From Leptotrichia sp. oral taxon 215 str. W9775 (GTDB taxonomy: Bacteria; Fusobacteriota; Fusobacteriia; Fusobacteriales; Leptotrichiaceae), in contig NZ_KI272836.1 in the NCBI RefSeq assembly GCF_000469505.1, positions 22,019-86,018 on the forward strand: a DNA stretch of 64,000 nucleotides, read 5' to 3'. The notes under the pieces were generated by a model. That model was not told the DNA's origin. It saw nothing but the letters and a program-made list of their open reading frames with translations, and made no database searches. Shown here piece after piece: positions 54,723-63,968 of the stretch. The position numbers and the translations under genes are program-made. Within the stretch, counting starts at the first letter, position 1. Every line of letters starts with the position of its first letter.

Positions 54723-55517
54723 TTAAAACCATACTTTAAATTCTTTTCTTGCATCATTCAATGAAGCATCTTCAGGTATAAAATACCATATTCCCTTTAT
54801 CATTTTTCCATCACCTTTTATTTCGTGCTGTTCAAAATTAGTCTTATTAATCAGAATAGCCGGTAATGCTGAAATTCCTTTAATCGGATTAAATGATATA
54901 TCCATTTTTTCCTGCATGTAGGAATATACTCCCGGAACATATCCCCATCCTGCCGGAGATACTAATTTCTTTGCTATACTCTGCATTACCTGTCTCTGTC
55001 TTTCATCACGCTTGAAGGCGCTGTCTGTCTTTCTATGTCTTGTATATGCCAGTGCTCTTGCACCCTTTATATTATATTTTTCTCCCTCTTTAAATGTTTC
55101 ATTATCCTGTGTGAATGAATGATTTGCAACTATGTCGACACCACCCATTATATCAGTCAGCGTAATAACATCATCAAATCTGAATACAACACTGTAATTT
55201 ATTTTTGTATCAAGAAGTTCTTCCACTGCCTTTATTGTACATTCCTTTCCTCCAAAAGCATACGAATGGTTTATTTTATCCACTTTTCCACCTTTTTCGC
55301 AAGGAACATCTGTATAAGTATCCCTAGGTATTGAAATCATTTTTATTTTTGCAAGAAGCGGTATAACCTTAATAACTATTATGGCGTCACTTCTTGACCC
55401 TTTTATCTGCTGCCATGGTCTTGCATCACTTCCCAGTACAAGAACATTAAAAGGTACACTAAGCCATGCCAGTAATGCAAAAAGTAAAAGTAATATAATA
55501 TTTTTTATTGTTTTCAT
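54723..55517 (-). CDS. LytR-CpsA-Psr (LCP) family protein
   Basis: The 264-residue protein has one N-terminal membrane helix and an LCP domain: LVLGSDARPW, GSRSDAIIVIKV, SIPRDTYTDVP, INHSYAFGG, GGVDIV and ARALAYTRHRKTDSAFKRDERQ. These hold the Arg and Asp residues that bind a pyrophosphate lipid. In Gram-positive bacteria LCP enzymes attach glycopolymers to peptidoglycan; the substrate in a Gram-negative-type envelope is unclear. Confidence 0.92.
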   Translation of the reverse strand: MKTIKNIILLLLFALLAWLSVPFNVLVLGSDARPWQQIKGSRSDAIIVIKVIPLLAKIKMISIPRDTYTDVPCEKGGKVDKINHSYAFGGKECTIKAVEELLDTKINYSVVFRFDDVITLTDIMGGVDIVANHSFTQDNETFKEGEKYNIKGARALAYTRHRKTDSAFKRDERQRQVMQSIAKKLVSPAGWGYVPGVYSYMQEKMDISFNPIKGISALPAILINKTNFEQHEIKGDGKMIKGIWYFIPEDASLNDARKEFKVWF

Positions 55518-55614
55518 GATTTTCTCCTTTTTTTAAGGATGTTTTTCACCCCATTTATCTTTTATTGTCTTTTTTGTTACTAAATTTCTCTTTCCTGTTA
55601 TTTTCAGATGCTAC

Positions 55615-56217
55615 TTAAATTCCTAACTTCTTTATAAATTTTTCAATTTCCAGATCCAGCATTTCAGAATTTCCGTTATTTTCTATTATGTAGTTAGAAA
55701 GTTTACGTTTTTCATCCATGGACATCTGGGCATTTATTATTTCCTGAACTTCCCCTTCACTCCTTCCATCTCTTTTTAAAACCCTTTCAATCTGTGTTTT
55801 CCTATCGGCATAGACAAGCACCGTCATGTCAAATTCCTTCTCCAGCTTTACTTCAAAAAGAAGCTGAACTTCCACAAATACAGTCTTGTAATCTTTCCTT
55901 AATTCCTTTATCTGCCTTCTCATTTCTTCAATAATGGGAGGATGCATAATAGAGTTTAATACAGCTACCTTTTTTTCATCTTTGAATACTGTTTGCCGTA
56001 ATTTATTTCTTGAAATACTCTTTTTCCCTGAAATTTCATTCTGTTCTTCCAGAATTTCATTTCCAAAATTTCTGACAAGTTCATCAATTACTTCAGGATA
56101 TGTTATAACTTCCCTTGATATTATATCAAGATCTATTACCGGATATCCTTTTTCCCTCAGTTTTCTGCTGACTGTACTTTTCCCTGTTCCAATGCCTCCC
56201 GTCAATCCTATTACCAT
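55615..56217 (-). CDS. coaE: Dephospho-CoA kinase
   Basis: The 200-residue kinase has the P-loop GLTGGIGTGKSTVSRKL, DLDIISREV, and the lid motif RKTQIERVLKRDGRSE. It is the last step of coenzyme A synthesis. It heads the coaE-LCP-engB-lemA run. Confidence 0.95.
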   Translation of the reverse strand: MVIGLTGGIGTGKSTVSRKLREKGYPVIDLDIISREVITYPEVIDELVRNFGNEILEEQNEISGKKSISRNKLRQTVFKDEKKVAVLNSIMHPPIIEEMRRQIKELRKDYKTVFVEVQLLFEVKLEKEFDMTVLVYADRKTQIERVLKRDGRSEGEVQEIINAQMSMDEKRKLSNYIIENNGNSEMLDLEIEKFIKKLGI

Positions 56218-56332
56218 AAAAATCCTCTTTTTAGTTCAGTCATTTTAACACAGTATATTTTATATCTTTTCTTTAATCTTTGCAATATTTTTTTGATTTC
56301 TTACCTTTTATTTCCTGTATTTTAATCTGCCG

Positions 56333-56455
56333 GTAAAAATCAAAAAAGGGTACTTTTCATAAGAAAAGTAAAACATAATTTCAATTTTCTGATTTATCAG
56401 CTGTAAATTATATTCTCATCGATTCCTACTTAAATATCCCTTTTTTGATTTTTAC
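56333..56455. repeat. 123-bp element with perfect 18-bp terminal inverted repeats
   Basis: GTAAAAATCAAAAAAGGG (56333-56350) is perfectly inverted at 56438-56455. The 87-base interior holds a perfect ACTTTTC/GAAAAGT hairpin and a CTGATTTATCAG palindrome. It lies after mreB and may terminate that operon; the length and layered internal structure are unusual for a simple terminator. Confidence 0.7.
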
Positions 56456-56468
56456 TATTTCCGAATTT

Positions 56469-57509
56469 TTACATTTCCTTCATTTCCAGAGCCCTAAGCA
56501 GTTTTTTGTTATTAAATGCTTTTCCACCACCTATAACTACTGATTCCAGAGGATTAGTTGCTCTCTTAATCGTAATTTTAACTTCATCTTCTATAAGTTT
56601 ATCAAGATTTTTTATTAGGGAACCTCCACCCGTAAGGATAATACCGTTGTCAATTACATCTGCCGATAATTCCGGCGGACATTTTTCAAGGACTTCCTTT
56701 AAAGCTGATAAAATTTCATTTATAGAATCTTTTATAGCTTCGTAAACCTGATTTGATGTTATTTCAACATTCTTCGGTATTCCAGTTGCCAAGTCTCTTC
56801 CTTTTATACTTGAAATTTCATTTTCTGTTTCAGGAACTTTTATTGCTGTTCCCAGTTCAATTTTTACTTCTTCTGCAGTTTTATCCCCTATAAGAAGATT
56901 AAATTCCTTTTTTACATATTTTATTATATCTGTATCAAATTTGTTACTTGCGACTCTTATAGATTTACTTGAAATTATTTCATCCATTGAAAGAATTGCA
57001 ATGTCAGTAGATCCTCCACCGATATCAATAACTGTATTTCCTTCCGGTAATGAAATATTTACTCCTGAACCGACAACTGCAGCCTTTCCTTCTTCAAGAA
57101 GATAAATCTTTTTTGCTCCTATGGCAGCATCAAAAATAGCCTTTTTCTCAACACTTGTCATTTCAATTGGAACACATACCATAAGTTCCGGTCTGAATGG
57201 AGAACCTCCGTATATCTGTCTAATAAAGGCGCTAAGCATTTCCCTAGTTGCATCAATATCAGAAATTACTCCTTCAGTCAAAGGTCTTATAACTACAGTA
57301 CTTTCTGCTGTTTTTCCTTCCATTTCCTTAGCTTCTTTTCCAACTGCAACTAATTCACCGGTTTTTCTATTTTTTACAATTACTGATGGCTCGTTTAACA
57401 CTATTTTATTTTTCTGTTTGTCATAAATTAAAACATTCGATGTCCCCAGATCTATTGCAATACTTTTATTTATCCTGAAAAAATTCAGAAATCTTGTTAA
57501 TCTTGACAT
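56469..57509 (-). CDS. mreB: Rod-shape-determining actin homologue MreB
   Basis: The 346-residue actin-fold protein has IAIDLGTSNVLIY, PSVIV, DIGGGSTDIAIL and GIILTGGGSLI. These are the nucleotide-binding motifs of MreB/Mbl. The N-terminal MSRLTRFLNFF is a membrane-binding amphipathic segment. It directs lateral wall synthesis in rod-shaped cells. It is the last gene of the rpsB operon, 24 bp after frr. Confidence 0.95.
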   Translation of the reverse strand: MSRLTRFLNFFRINKSIAIDLGTSNVLIYDKQKNKIVLNEPSVIVKNRKTGELVAVGKEAKEMEGKTAESTVVIRPLTEGVISDIDATREMLSAFIRQIYGGSPFRPELMVCVPIEMTSVEKKAIFDAAIGAKKIYLLEEGKAAVVGSGVNISLPEGNTVIDIGGGSTDIAILSMDEIISSKSIRVASNKFDTDIIKYVKKEFNLLIGDKTAEEVKIELGTAIKVPETENEISSIKGRDLATGIPKNVEITSNQVYEAIKDSINEILSALKEVLEKCPPELSADVIDNGIILTGGGSLIKNLDKLIEDEVKITIKRATNPLESVVIGGGKAFNNKKLLRALEMKEM

Positions 57510-57533
57510 AGCTTTCTCCTTTTATTTACGCAA

Positions 57534-58091
57534 TTATACTTTTAGAAGTTCTTTTTCTTTCTTATCCAGAGCTTCATCTACCGCCGCAACAAATTTGTCA
57601 GTCATTTTTTGAACTTTTTCTTCACTTGATTTAAGTTCATCTTCTGTTATTTCACTGTCTTTTTCAAGTTTTCTCAGCTTATTATTAATATCTTTTCTGA
57701 CATTTCTAATTGCGATTTTTCCTTCTTCAGCCTCTTTTTTTACAAGCTTTACATATTCTTTTCTACGTTCTTCTGTCAATTCAGGTACTGCAAGTCTTAT
57801 TACCTTACCATCATTTGAAGGGTTGAATCCTAAATTAGCCTGTAATATAGATTTTTCAATTGCAGGTATCAATGATTTATCCCAAGGATCAATTGTAAGC
57901 AGTCTGGCTTCAGGCGCAGAAACTGTCCCTACCTGATTTAAAGGCGTTGGTGAACCATATGCTTCTACAGTGACACCGTCAAGCATAGAAACACTTGCTC
58001 TTCCTGCTCTAACATGGGAAAATTTTTCTTTTGTACTTTCCAATGATTTTTCCATTCTATTTTGTACTTCCGTTAAAATTGCTTCTAACAT
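57534..58091 (-). CDS. frr: Ribosome recycling factor
   Basis: The 185-residue protein has the RRF signature: SHVRAGRASVSMLDGVTVEAYGSPTPLNQ, then NDGKVIRLAVPELTEERRKEYVKLVKK. It separates ribosomal subunits after termination. It follows pyrH in the conserved tsf-pyrH-frr order. Confidence 0.97.
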   Translation of the reverse strand: MLEAILTEVQNRMEKSLESTKEKFSHVRAGRASVSMLDGVTVEAYGSPTPLNQVGTVSAPEARLLTIDPWDKSLIPAIEKSILQANLGFNPSNDGKVIRLAVPELTEERRKEYVKLVKKEAEEGKIAIRNVRKDINNKLRKLEKDSEITEDELKSSEEKVQKMTDKFVAAVDEALDKKEKELLKV

Positions 58092-58164
58092 TCTACACCA
58101 CCTTAATTTTTATATTCTTTTTTATTTTAAAAATTTAATTTTTTTATTTTTTACATCATATTTT

Positions 58165-58878
58165 TTATTTTTTCACAACTACTGTTCCTATATTTTCACC
58201 TTGAACCATTTTTAATATATTTCCTTCTTCAAGGGCATTAAAAACAATTATAGGCATATCATTTTCACGGCATAATGATAAAGCTGTCGTGTCCATTACA
58301 CCAAGATTTTTACTTATGGCTTCATCAAATGTTACAGTGTCATATCTTACTGCATCATCAAATTTCATTGGATCCTTATCATAAATTCCGTCTACTTTTG
58401 TTCCTTTTGCAAGTACATCAGCATGAATTTCCACTGCCCTTAATGCTCCACATGAATCAGTTGTGAAATAAGGATTTCCTGTACCACCTGCAAAAATAAC
58501 TACTCTTTTCTTTTCCAGATGTCTTATAGCCCTTCTTCTTATAAAAGGTTCTGCAACCTGAGGCATCTGAACGGCAGTCAATACTCTTGTAGGAATATCA
58601 AGTCTTTCTATTGCATCCTGTAATGCAAGTCCATTCATAATAGTAGCAAGCATTCCCATTGTATCACCAGTTACCCTGTCAAATCCTTCCTGCATTCCAC
58701 TGACTCCACGGAAGATATTTCCTCCACCGATTACTATGGCAACTTCTACACCTTTATCATGAACTTCCTTTACCTGTCTTGCAAAACTTTGTAAAACATC
58801 ACTTGAAAATCCAAATTCTTTATTTCCTGCAAGTGCTTCACCACTTAATTTCAATAATATTCTATTATATTTGAGCAT
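58165..58878 (-). CDS. pyrH: Uridylate kinase
   Basis: The 237-residue amino-acid-kinase-fold protein has ILLKLSGEALAG, VIGGGNIFRG, FAGGTGNPYFTTDS and KVDGIYDKDP. It makes UDP from UMP. AAGGAG precedes the ATG. It is 52 bp downstream of tsf. Confidence 0.97.
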   Translation of the reverse strand: MLKYNRILLKLSGEALAGNKEFGFSSDVLQSFARQVKEVHDKGVEVAIVIGGGNIFRGVSGMQEGFDRVTGDTMGMLATIMNGLALQDAIERLDIPTRVLTAVQMPQVAEPFIRRRAIRHLEKKRVVIFAGGTGNPYFTTDSCGALRAVEIHADVLAKGTKVDGIYDKDPMKFDDAVRYDTVTFDEAISKNLGVMDTTALSLCRENDMPIIVFNALEEGNILKMVQGENIGTVVVKK

Positions 58879-58930
58879 AAGTATTCTCCTTCAATATTTT
58901 TAAAAAATAAAGGGGTATATCCCCCTTATT

Positions 58931-59812
58931 TTAATTTCCTGCCATTGCAGCAACTTCTGCAGCGAAGTCTGCTTCTTCTTTTTCTATTCCTTCTCCAACT
59001 TTAAATCTGTCGAATGATATTATTGAACTAGGGGCTATGAATTTTTCAATAGTCACGCTGTCATCTCTAACATATTTCTGATTAACAAGACAGTTTTCTT
59101 CATAGAATTTTCTCATTTTTCCTTCAAGAATTTTTTCAATTATATTTTCAGGTTTTCCTTCCTGCTGTAATTGATGTCTTGCAATTTCTTTTTCTCTTTC
59201 AAGGTCATCTGCTGTAACTTGTTCTGAATTCAAATATTTAGGATCCATAGCTGCTACATGCATTGCAACTCCTTTTGCTTTTTCTACGTTTTCAGGTGTT
59301 GCTTCTCCTGAAACATTCAATAATACTCCTATTTTTCCACCTAGGTGAATATATGTTTCTATAAATCCATCAGTTGAAACAAGTTTCAATCTTCTGATGT
59401 TCATATTTTCTCCTATTTTAGCTATTAATTCTGTTAAGTTATCTTCTACTTTTTTACCTTCTAATTCAAATGCCTTTAATTCATCTTCACTTGTCAGGTC
59501 ATGTTCCAATGATAATTGAACTAATTTTTCTCCGAAAGTTTTAAATTCGTCATTTTTAGCAACGAAATCTGTTTCAGAGTTGAATTCTAATATTGCACCT
59601 TTTTTTCTGTCAGCTGAAACCGCTGCAAATACTAATCCTTCTGCTGCTACTCTTCCAGATTTTTTAGCTGCTTTAGCAATTCCTTTTTCTCTTAGCCAGT
59701 CAATTGCTTTTTCTATGTCTCCGCCATTTTCTTCCAAAGCTTTTTTACAGTCAAGCATTCCTGCTCCTGTTCTTTCTCTTAATTCTTTAATAAGTGCTGT
59801 AGTAATTGCCAC
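58931..59812 (-). CDS. tsf: Elongation factor Ts
   Basis: The 293-residue protein has [33 protein letters not shown] in substance, and [14 protein letters not shown], the EF-Tu contact regions. It recycles EF-Tu. Translation starts at GTG with AGGAGG about 8 bases upstream. It lies 90 bp after rpsB. Confidence 0.97.
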   Translation of the reverse strand: MAITTALIKELRERTGAGMLDCKKALEENGGDIEKAIDWLREKGIAKAAKKSGRVAAEGLVFAAVSADRKKGAILEFNSETDFVAKNDEFKTFGEKLVQLSLEHDLTSEDELKAFELEGKKVEDNLTELIAKIGENMNIRRLKLVSTDGFIETYIHLGGKIGVLLNVSGEATPENVEKAKGVAMHVAAMDPKYLNSEQVTADDLEREKEIARHQLQQEGKPENIIEKILEGKMRKFYEENCLVNQKYVRDDSVTIEKFIAPSSIISFDRFKVGEGIEKEEADFAAEVAAMAGN

Positions 59813-59902
59813 TTTATTTCCCTCCTAATTCATATTTATTTTTCTATTTTTACAAGAACAGGGGAATGGCTTTATTCCCCTATTATTTTATTATATTTGT
59901 TA

Positions 59903-60694
59903 TTATGCTTCTGTTGTTTCTTCAGCAACTTCTTCAATAACTACTTCTTCTACAACTTCTCCGTCTTCAGAAACTTCTGCTTCTACTTCTTCAGAAACAA
60001 ATCCTTCTACTCCACCGTTTCCTTCAATAACTGCATTTGCAATAACTTGTGAGAATAATTTTATTGATCTGATTGCATCATCGTTTGCAGGTATTTTGTA
60101 AGTTACTAATTCAGGATCAACGTTTGTATCGATTAAAGCGATTACAGGAATTCCTAATTTTTTAGCTTCTTCAAGTGCAAGGAATTCTTTTTTAATATCT
60201 ACAACAAATAATGCTGCAGGTAATTTTTTCATTTCTTTAATTCCACCGATATTTTTTGACAATTTTGCCATTTCTTTTCTTAATAATCCTGCTTCTTTTT
60301 TAGTATATGCTGTATCTAAAGTTCCGTCAGCTTCCATTTCTTCAAGTTCTTTTAATCTTTTTACTCTTGTTTTGATTGTGTTTAAGTTAGTTAAAAGCCC
60401 ACCAAGCCATCTGTGGTTTACATAGAATCCTCCAGCTCTTTCAGCTTCTTCCTTAACTGCATCCTGAGCTTGTTTTTTAGTTCCTACGAATAATACTTTT
60501 CCACCTTCTGAAGAGATTTCTCTTACAAATTCATAAGCCTTTTCTGTTGCTGCTAATGTTTGGTGTAGGTCAAGTATGTGGATACCATTTCTTTCTGTAA
60601 AGATATAAGGTTTCATTTTTGGGTTCCATCTTTTTGCCTGATGCCCAAAATGTGCTCCTACTTCTAATAATTGTTTCATTGTGATTACTGCCAT
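59903..60694 (-). CDS. rpsB: 30S ribosomal protein S2
   Basis: The 263-residue protein has [29 protein letters not shown], and WLGGLLTN. It ends with an acidic Glu/Val-rich tail of about 35 residues. The ATG at 60694 has AGGAGG 6 bases upstream and matches family length; the frame stays open for 40 further codons without support. It is the first gene of the rpsB-tsf-pyrH-frr-mreB operon. Confidence 0.97.
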   Translation of the reverse strand: MAVITMKQLLEVGAHFGHQAKRWNPKMKPYIFTERNGIHILDLHQTLAATEKAYEFVREISSEGGKVLFVGTKKQAQDAVKEEAERAGGFYVNHRWLGGLLTNLNTIKTRVKRLKELEEMEADGTLDTAYTKKEAGLLRKEMAKLSKNIGGIKEMKKLPAALFVVDIKKEFLALEEAKKLGIPVIALIDTNVDPELVTYKIPANDDAIRSIKLFSQVIANAVIEGNGGVEGFVSEEVEAEVSEDGEVVEEVVIEEVAEETTEA

Positions 60695-60817
60695 TGTTTT
60701 CCTCCTAATTTTTTTTGGTTTTTTTCTCCCACTTATCTCTGAAAACAGATTATCTTTATTCTTTTTTAGATAACACCCTATTTCCAGATAAAACAAAGTG
60801 TGATTAATAATCAATGT

Positions 60818-60846
60818 ATTTTATCATTTTTTATACTACTTGTCAA
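60818..60846 (-). promoter_or_regulatory. rpsB operon promoter
   Basis: On the minus strand a consensus -35 TTGACA (plus 60841-60846) and a -10 TAAAAT (60818-60823) are 17 bp apart. A TGATTA-A-TAATCA palindrome (60801-60813) lies at the start of a leader of about 110 bases. That leader also holds a TTATCT/AGATAA stem and may mediate S2 autoregulation. Confidence 0.75.
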
Positions 60847-60876
60847 TATTTTACAATTCCCATTTTTTATTAGCAT

Positions 60877-60910
60877 TAAAAAACACGACTTATATTCTAA
60901 GCCATGTTTT
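60877..60910 (-). terminator. Terminator of the broken outer-membrane protein gene
   Basis: On the minus strand AAAACATGGCTTA pairs with TAAGTCGTGTTTT through G-U wobbles around a 5-base loop, ending in a T-run. It is about 22 bases past the stop at 60932. Confidence 0.75.
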
Positions 60911-60931
60911 ATATATTTTCATTTTATAATT

Positions 60932-62037
60932 TTATTTTGTAGCAAGACTTACTGATAATCCAGCTCTTAATTCGTTAACTTCTGTAGTCACTCTCTTATT
61001 TTCATTATGTTTGTTGTATTCACTTGCTCTTTGTACTGGTCTATATTTTACATATGGATTTACTGTTACTTTTCCTACTGCAGTATCAAAAGAAGCTTTA
61101 TATCCTAAATCTGTCCATACAGAGAATGTATTATAGTATCCTGTTACAGCAGTGTATTTTTCCCATTCATTGTCAACTAAAACTTTACCATAGAATCCTT
61201 TGAAAGAAGGAGTTGTATAGCTTATTCCAGTATAGTAGTCAATATATACATTTGATTTTGCATCTTTTCCAGTTTCTGCAACTTTTCCTTTTAAATCTCT
61301 GAAATGGTGAGTTAATCCGATTGAGTATGATACTTTTCCTGCCGCTCCGTTATAAATATCCTTGTCATGGCTAAAGTCTGCATTGAATCCCCAACCTTCT
61401 GCTCTTCCTTTTACAAAATCATTTCCTGAAAGGTGATAATCTCCTGATCCACCTTTTTTAATGTCAGTATATACAGCCTGCAATGTAGCTGAAACATTTT
61501 GTCCAAACACTTTAAAGTCAAATGATGGCCCGAAATATATATCATTTGATATTCCAGTTGTTTTCATTGAACCAGCCGGATCTTCTTTTCCTGCTGAATT
61601 TAATTTTCTTCTGTTTGTTTCATTATACCATCCTAATGTAGGAGTTACTTCAAATGAACCAAGTTTTACACTTTTACTTAATTCCAAAGTAGTATACCAG
61701 TTATCTCTCTTACCATAAGTTCCATTATGAGTGATGCTGTTTCCACTAAATTTATTTTATAGCTTATCGTTATCATTTTTGAAGTTGAAGTAAGCATTTA
61801 ATCCCCATTCATCATTTAATGAAAGGTTTCCAGAAATAAAGCTTCTTACTCTTGTTCTTGTTCTGTTGTTCTTTTTGAATCCTTCGTTTCCAATTCCGTT
61901 TGCATCTTTTCCATCTCTGTCTTGCCATGATTGTCTAACTTCTGTACTGAATTTTATATCCTTCAGCACATCCTGATCAGCTGAAGCAATTCCTGAAACT
62001 GCAACCATTAATGCTAATAATCCTAAAATCTTTTCAT
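60932..62037 (-). pseudogene. Outer-membrane beta-barrel protein gene with a frameshift and a nonsense codon
   Basis: This is a paralogue of the intact gene at 62311; the shared segments are ADQD...GNEGFKK, KSNVYIDY and VNPYVKYRP. From the expected ATG at 62037, with GGAGG upstream, the reading goes out of frame after two codons because the A-run before GATTTTAGG is one base too short (4 A). The rest reads in frame as ILGLLALMVAVSGIASADQD. A second lesion is an in-frame TAA at 61757-61759 after NDNDKL; the frame resumes directly with NKFSGNS. The C-terminal two thirds is otherwise well preserved, so loss is recent. Confidence 0.85.
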
Positions 62038-62263
62038 AATGACCTCCAAAATTTATCTTTATTATATTTATAACATTTATATATACATATATACAACTTA
62101 TTAAAAAATACAAAAACATATAATATTTTAATAATATAGTTTTACCAAATTTTTTTTAATTTGTCAAGTCATTTTCAAAGTTTTTAAAAATTTTTTTCAA
62201 AGTATAGGAAAACTTGTGAATTTATTTTCTTATTTTTCTAGAATTTTTTTGTTTTTTTTAATA

Positions 62264-62295
62264 CAAAAAAAGAGAGAAATTTCTTTCTCTCTTTT
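62264..62295 (-). terminator. Terminator of the intact outer-membrane protein gene
   Basis: A 12-bp stem AAAAGAGAGAAA / TTTCTCTCTTTT, on the minus strand, has a short loop and is followed by a T-run. It is 15 bases past the stop codon. Confidence 0.85.
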
Positions 62296-62310
62296 AATAA
62301 TTTATTTAAA

Positions 62311-63414
62311 CTATTTAACTGTTAACCCAACACCTAATCCAGCTCTTACTTCGTTAAATTCAGAAGTTACTTTTTTGTCATCATCATGTTTGTTGTAAAC
62401 AGTTTCTCTGTGAAGTGGTCTGTATTTTACAAATGGATTTACTGTAACAGTTCCTACTGGAGTGTCAAATCCTACTTTGTATCCTGCATTAGTCCACAAT
62501 GAGAAGTTATTTGTGTAACCAGTTACTGCAGTATGTTTTTCCCATTCATTTTCAACATTAAGTTGTCCATAGAATCCTGCTACTGAAGGAGTAGTATAAG
62601 TAGCTCCTACAATGTAATCTAAGTAAACACTTGATTTAGCTTCTTTACCAGTTGCAGATAATTTTCCTTCACCATCTCTTAAGTGGTTATATAATTCTAC
62701 ATAGTATCCTAATTTTCCAGCATTGTTATCAAAGATTTTTCCATCAGTTAAGAAATCAGCGTTAAATCCGTATCCTTCAGTTTTTCTTCTTTCGAATTCT
62801 TTTCCTGAATAAGCATAATCTGCATCTTTTCCACCATTAGAGTTGAAATAAACTGCTTGTAATGTAGTAGAAATGTTTTGTCCTAATACGCTTATTCCAA
62901 AAGTTGGCCCGAAGTAGATTTCATTTGATTGTCCTACTGTATGGTAGCTTCCTTGAGTTCCATTTGTTTTAGCTCTTGATGATTTATGAGTCCATCCTAA
63001 AGCTGTAGTAGTTTCAACTGGTCCGATTTTTACAGGTTTTGCTAATTCAAAGTTAGTTTCCCATCCTTCAGCTCTTTTTGTTGAACCGTAAACTGGATTT
63101 GTAGCTGTTCCACCAACAACATCACGATAATTGTCATTGTCATGTTGAACTTTAAATTTAGCATCTAAATTCCATTCATCTACTAATTTTAATTCTCCTT
63201 TTACAACATTTCTCCATCTAGTTCTTGCTCTGTTGTCTTTCTTGAAACCTTCGTTTCCAATTCCGTTTGCTTTTCCTTCTCCAGTTCCAGTTTTGTCTGT
63301 CCATCCTTGTCTTATTTCAGTAGTTGCGTTAATGCTTTTCAAATAGTCTTGATCAGCAGAAGCAATACCAGAAACAGCAACTGTTAATGCTAATAATCCT
63401 AACAATTTTTTCAT
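62311..63414 (-). CDS. Outer-membrane beta-barrel protein (fusobacterial porin-like)
   Basis: The 367-residue protein has a signal peptide (MKKLLGLLALTVAVSGIASA). About 16 amphipathic strands follow, rich in Tyr, Asn, Gly and Lys, ending in RAGLGVGLTVK. It resembles the abundant fusobacterial outer-membrane proteins of about 40 kDa; porin function is inferred. GGAGGAAAAG precedes the ATG. The codon choice is strongly A/T-biased and regular, fitting high expression. It lies directly upstream of its broken paralogue. Confidence 0.8.
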   Translation of the reverse strand: MKKLLGLLALTVAVSGIASADQDYLKSINATTEIRQGWTDKTGTGEGKANGIGNEGFKKDNRARTRWRNVVKGELKLVDEWNLDAKFKVQHDNDNYRDVVGGTATNPVYGSTKRAEGWETNFELAKPVKIGPVETTTALGWTHKSSRAKTNGTQGSYHTVGQSNEIYFGPTFGISVLGQNISTTLQAVYFNSNGGKDADYAYSGKEFERRKTEGYGFNADFLTDGKIFDNNAGKLGYYVELYNHLRDGEGKLSATGKEAKSSVYLDYIVGATYTTPSVAGFYGQLNVENEWEKHTAVTGYTNNFSLWTNAGYKVGFDTPVGTVTVNPFVKYRPLHRETVYNKHDDDKKVTSEFNEVRAGLGVGLTVK

Positions 63415-63673
63415 AACTTTTCCTCCTAAAATTTCTTTGTTTTAAATTTTTTATTCTAACAACCTAGGTATATTCTAACATAATATAAAACTTTTGTAAA
63501 GTCTTTTAATAAAAACTAAATTTATCTGTTTAAAGTTGCCAGAATTTTTGTTATATTTTACATTCTAATTATACTACACTTTCCAAAAAATAAAAGACTT
63601 TTTCTATATTTTTCTATATATTTTTTCTATTATATGATTTTTAATTATATATATTATATATAATAGAATATAT

Positions 63674-63871
63674 TTAATTAAATTCATCGTAATTTACATC
63701 TTTTATCTGTTTGTCAGCATTTTTATTTTTACTTTTTGGAGCTTTCAATGTAGTTCCAACTCCCACACTAACTGGACCTATTGGAATTCCCACTCCAATT
63801 CCTATTCCTGTGCAAGATGATAAAGTAAAAATCATAAGAACAGTTAAAATTATCTTCTTTAATCTATTCAA
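63674..63871 (-). CDS. Small lipoprotein
   Basis: The 65-residue protein starts at a TTG with AAGGAG 8 bases upstream. A lipoprotein signal ends in TLSSC (Cys at residue 20). A Gly/Val/Pro-rich segment (GIGIGVGIPIGPVSVGVG) and a charged Lys/Asn tail follow. No function is known. It lies just downstream of tuf. The 63415-63673 spacer is very A/T-rich and shows nothing. Confidence 0.7.
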   Translation of the reverse strand: MNRLKKIILTVLMIFTLSSCTGIGIGVGIPIGPVSVGVGTTLKAPKSKNKNADKQIKDVNYDEFN

Positions 63872-63895
63872 AATATATTCTCCTTCGAAAATAAT

Positions 63896-63941
63896 AGTGT
63901 GATTATAACTAAATTATGTAACTTTAATTATAATCAACACT
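63896..63941 (-). terminator. Hairpin downstream of tuf
   Basis: AGTGT-GATTATAA (63896-63908) pairs with TTATAATC-AACACT (63928-63941) with one bulged base. It lies 28 bases past the tuf stop. It may terminate tuf, though the T-tract is weak, and its right arm on the minus strand contains a TATAAT that could be the lipoprotein -10. Confidence 0.45.
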
Positions 63942-63968
63942 ATTCATTATTATATTTAGTTTTTATTA

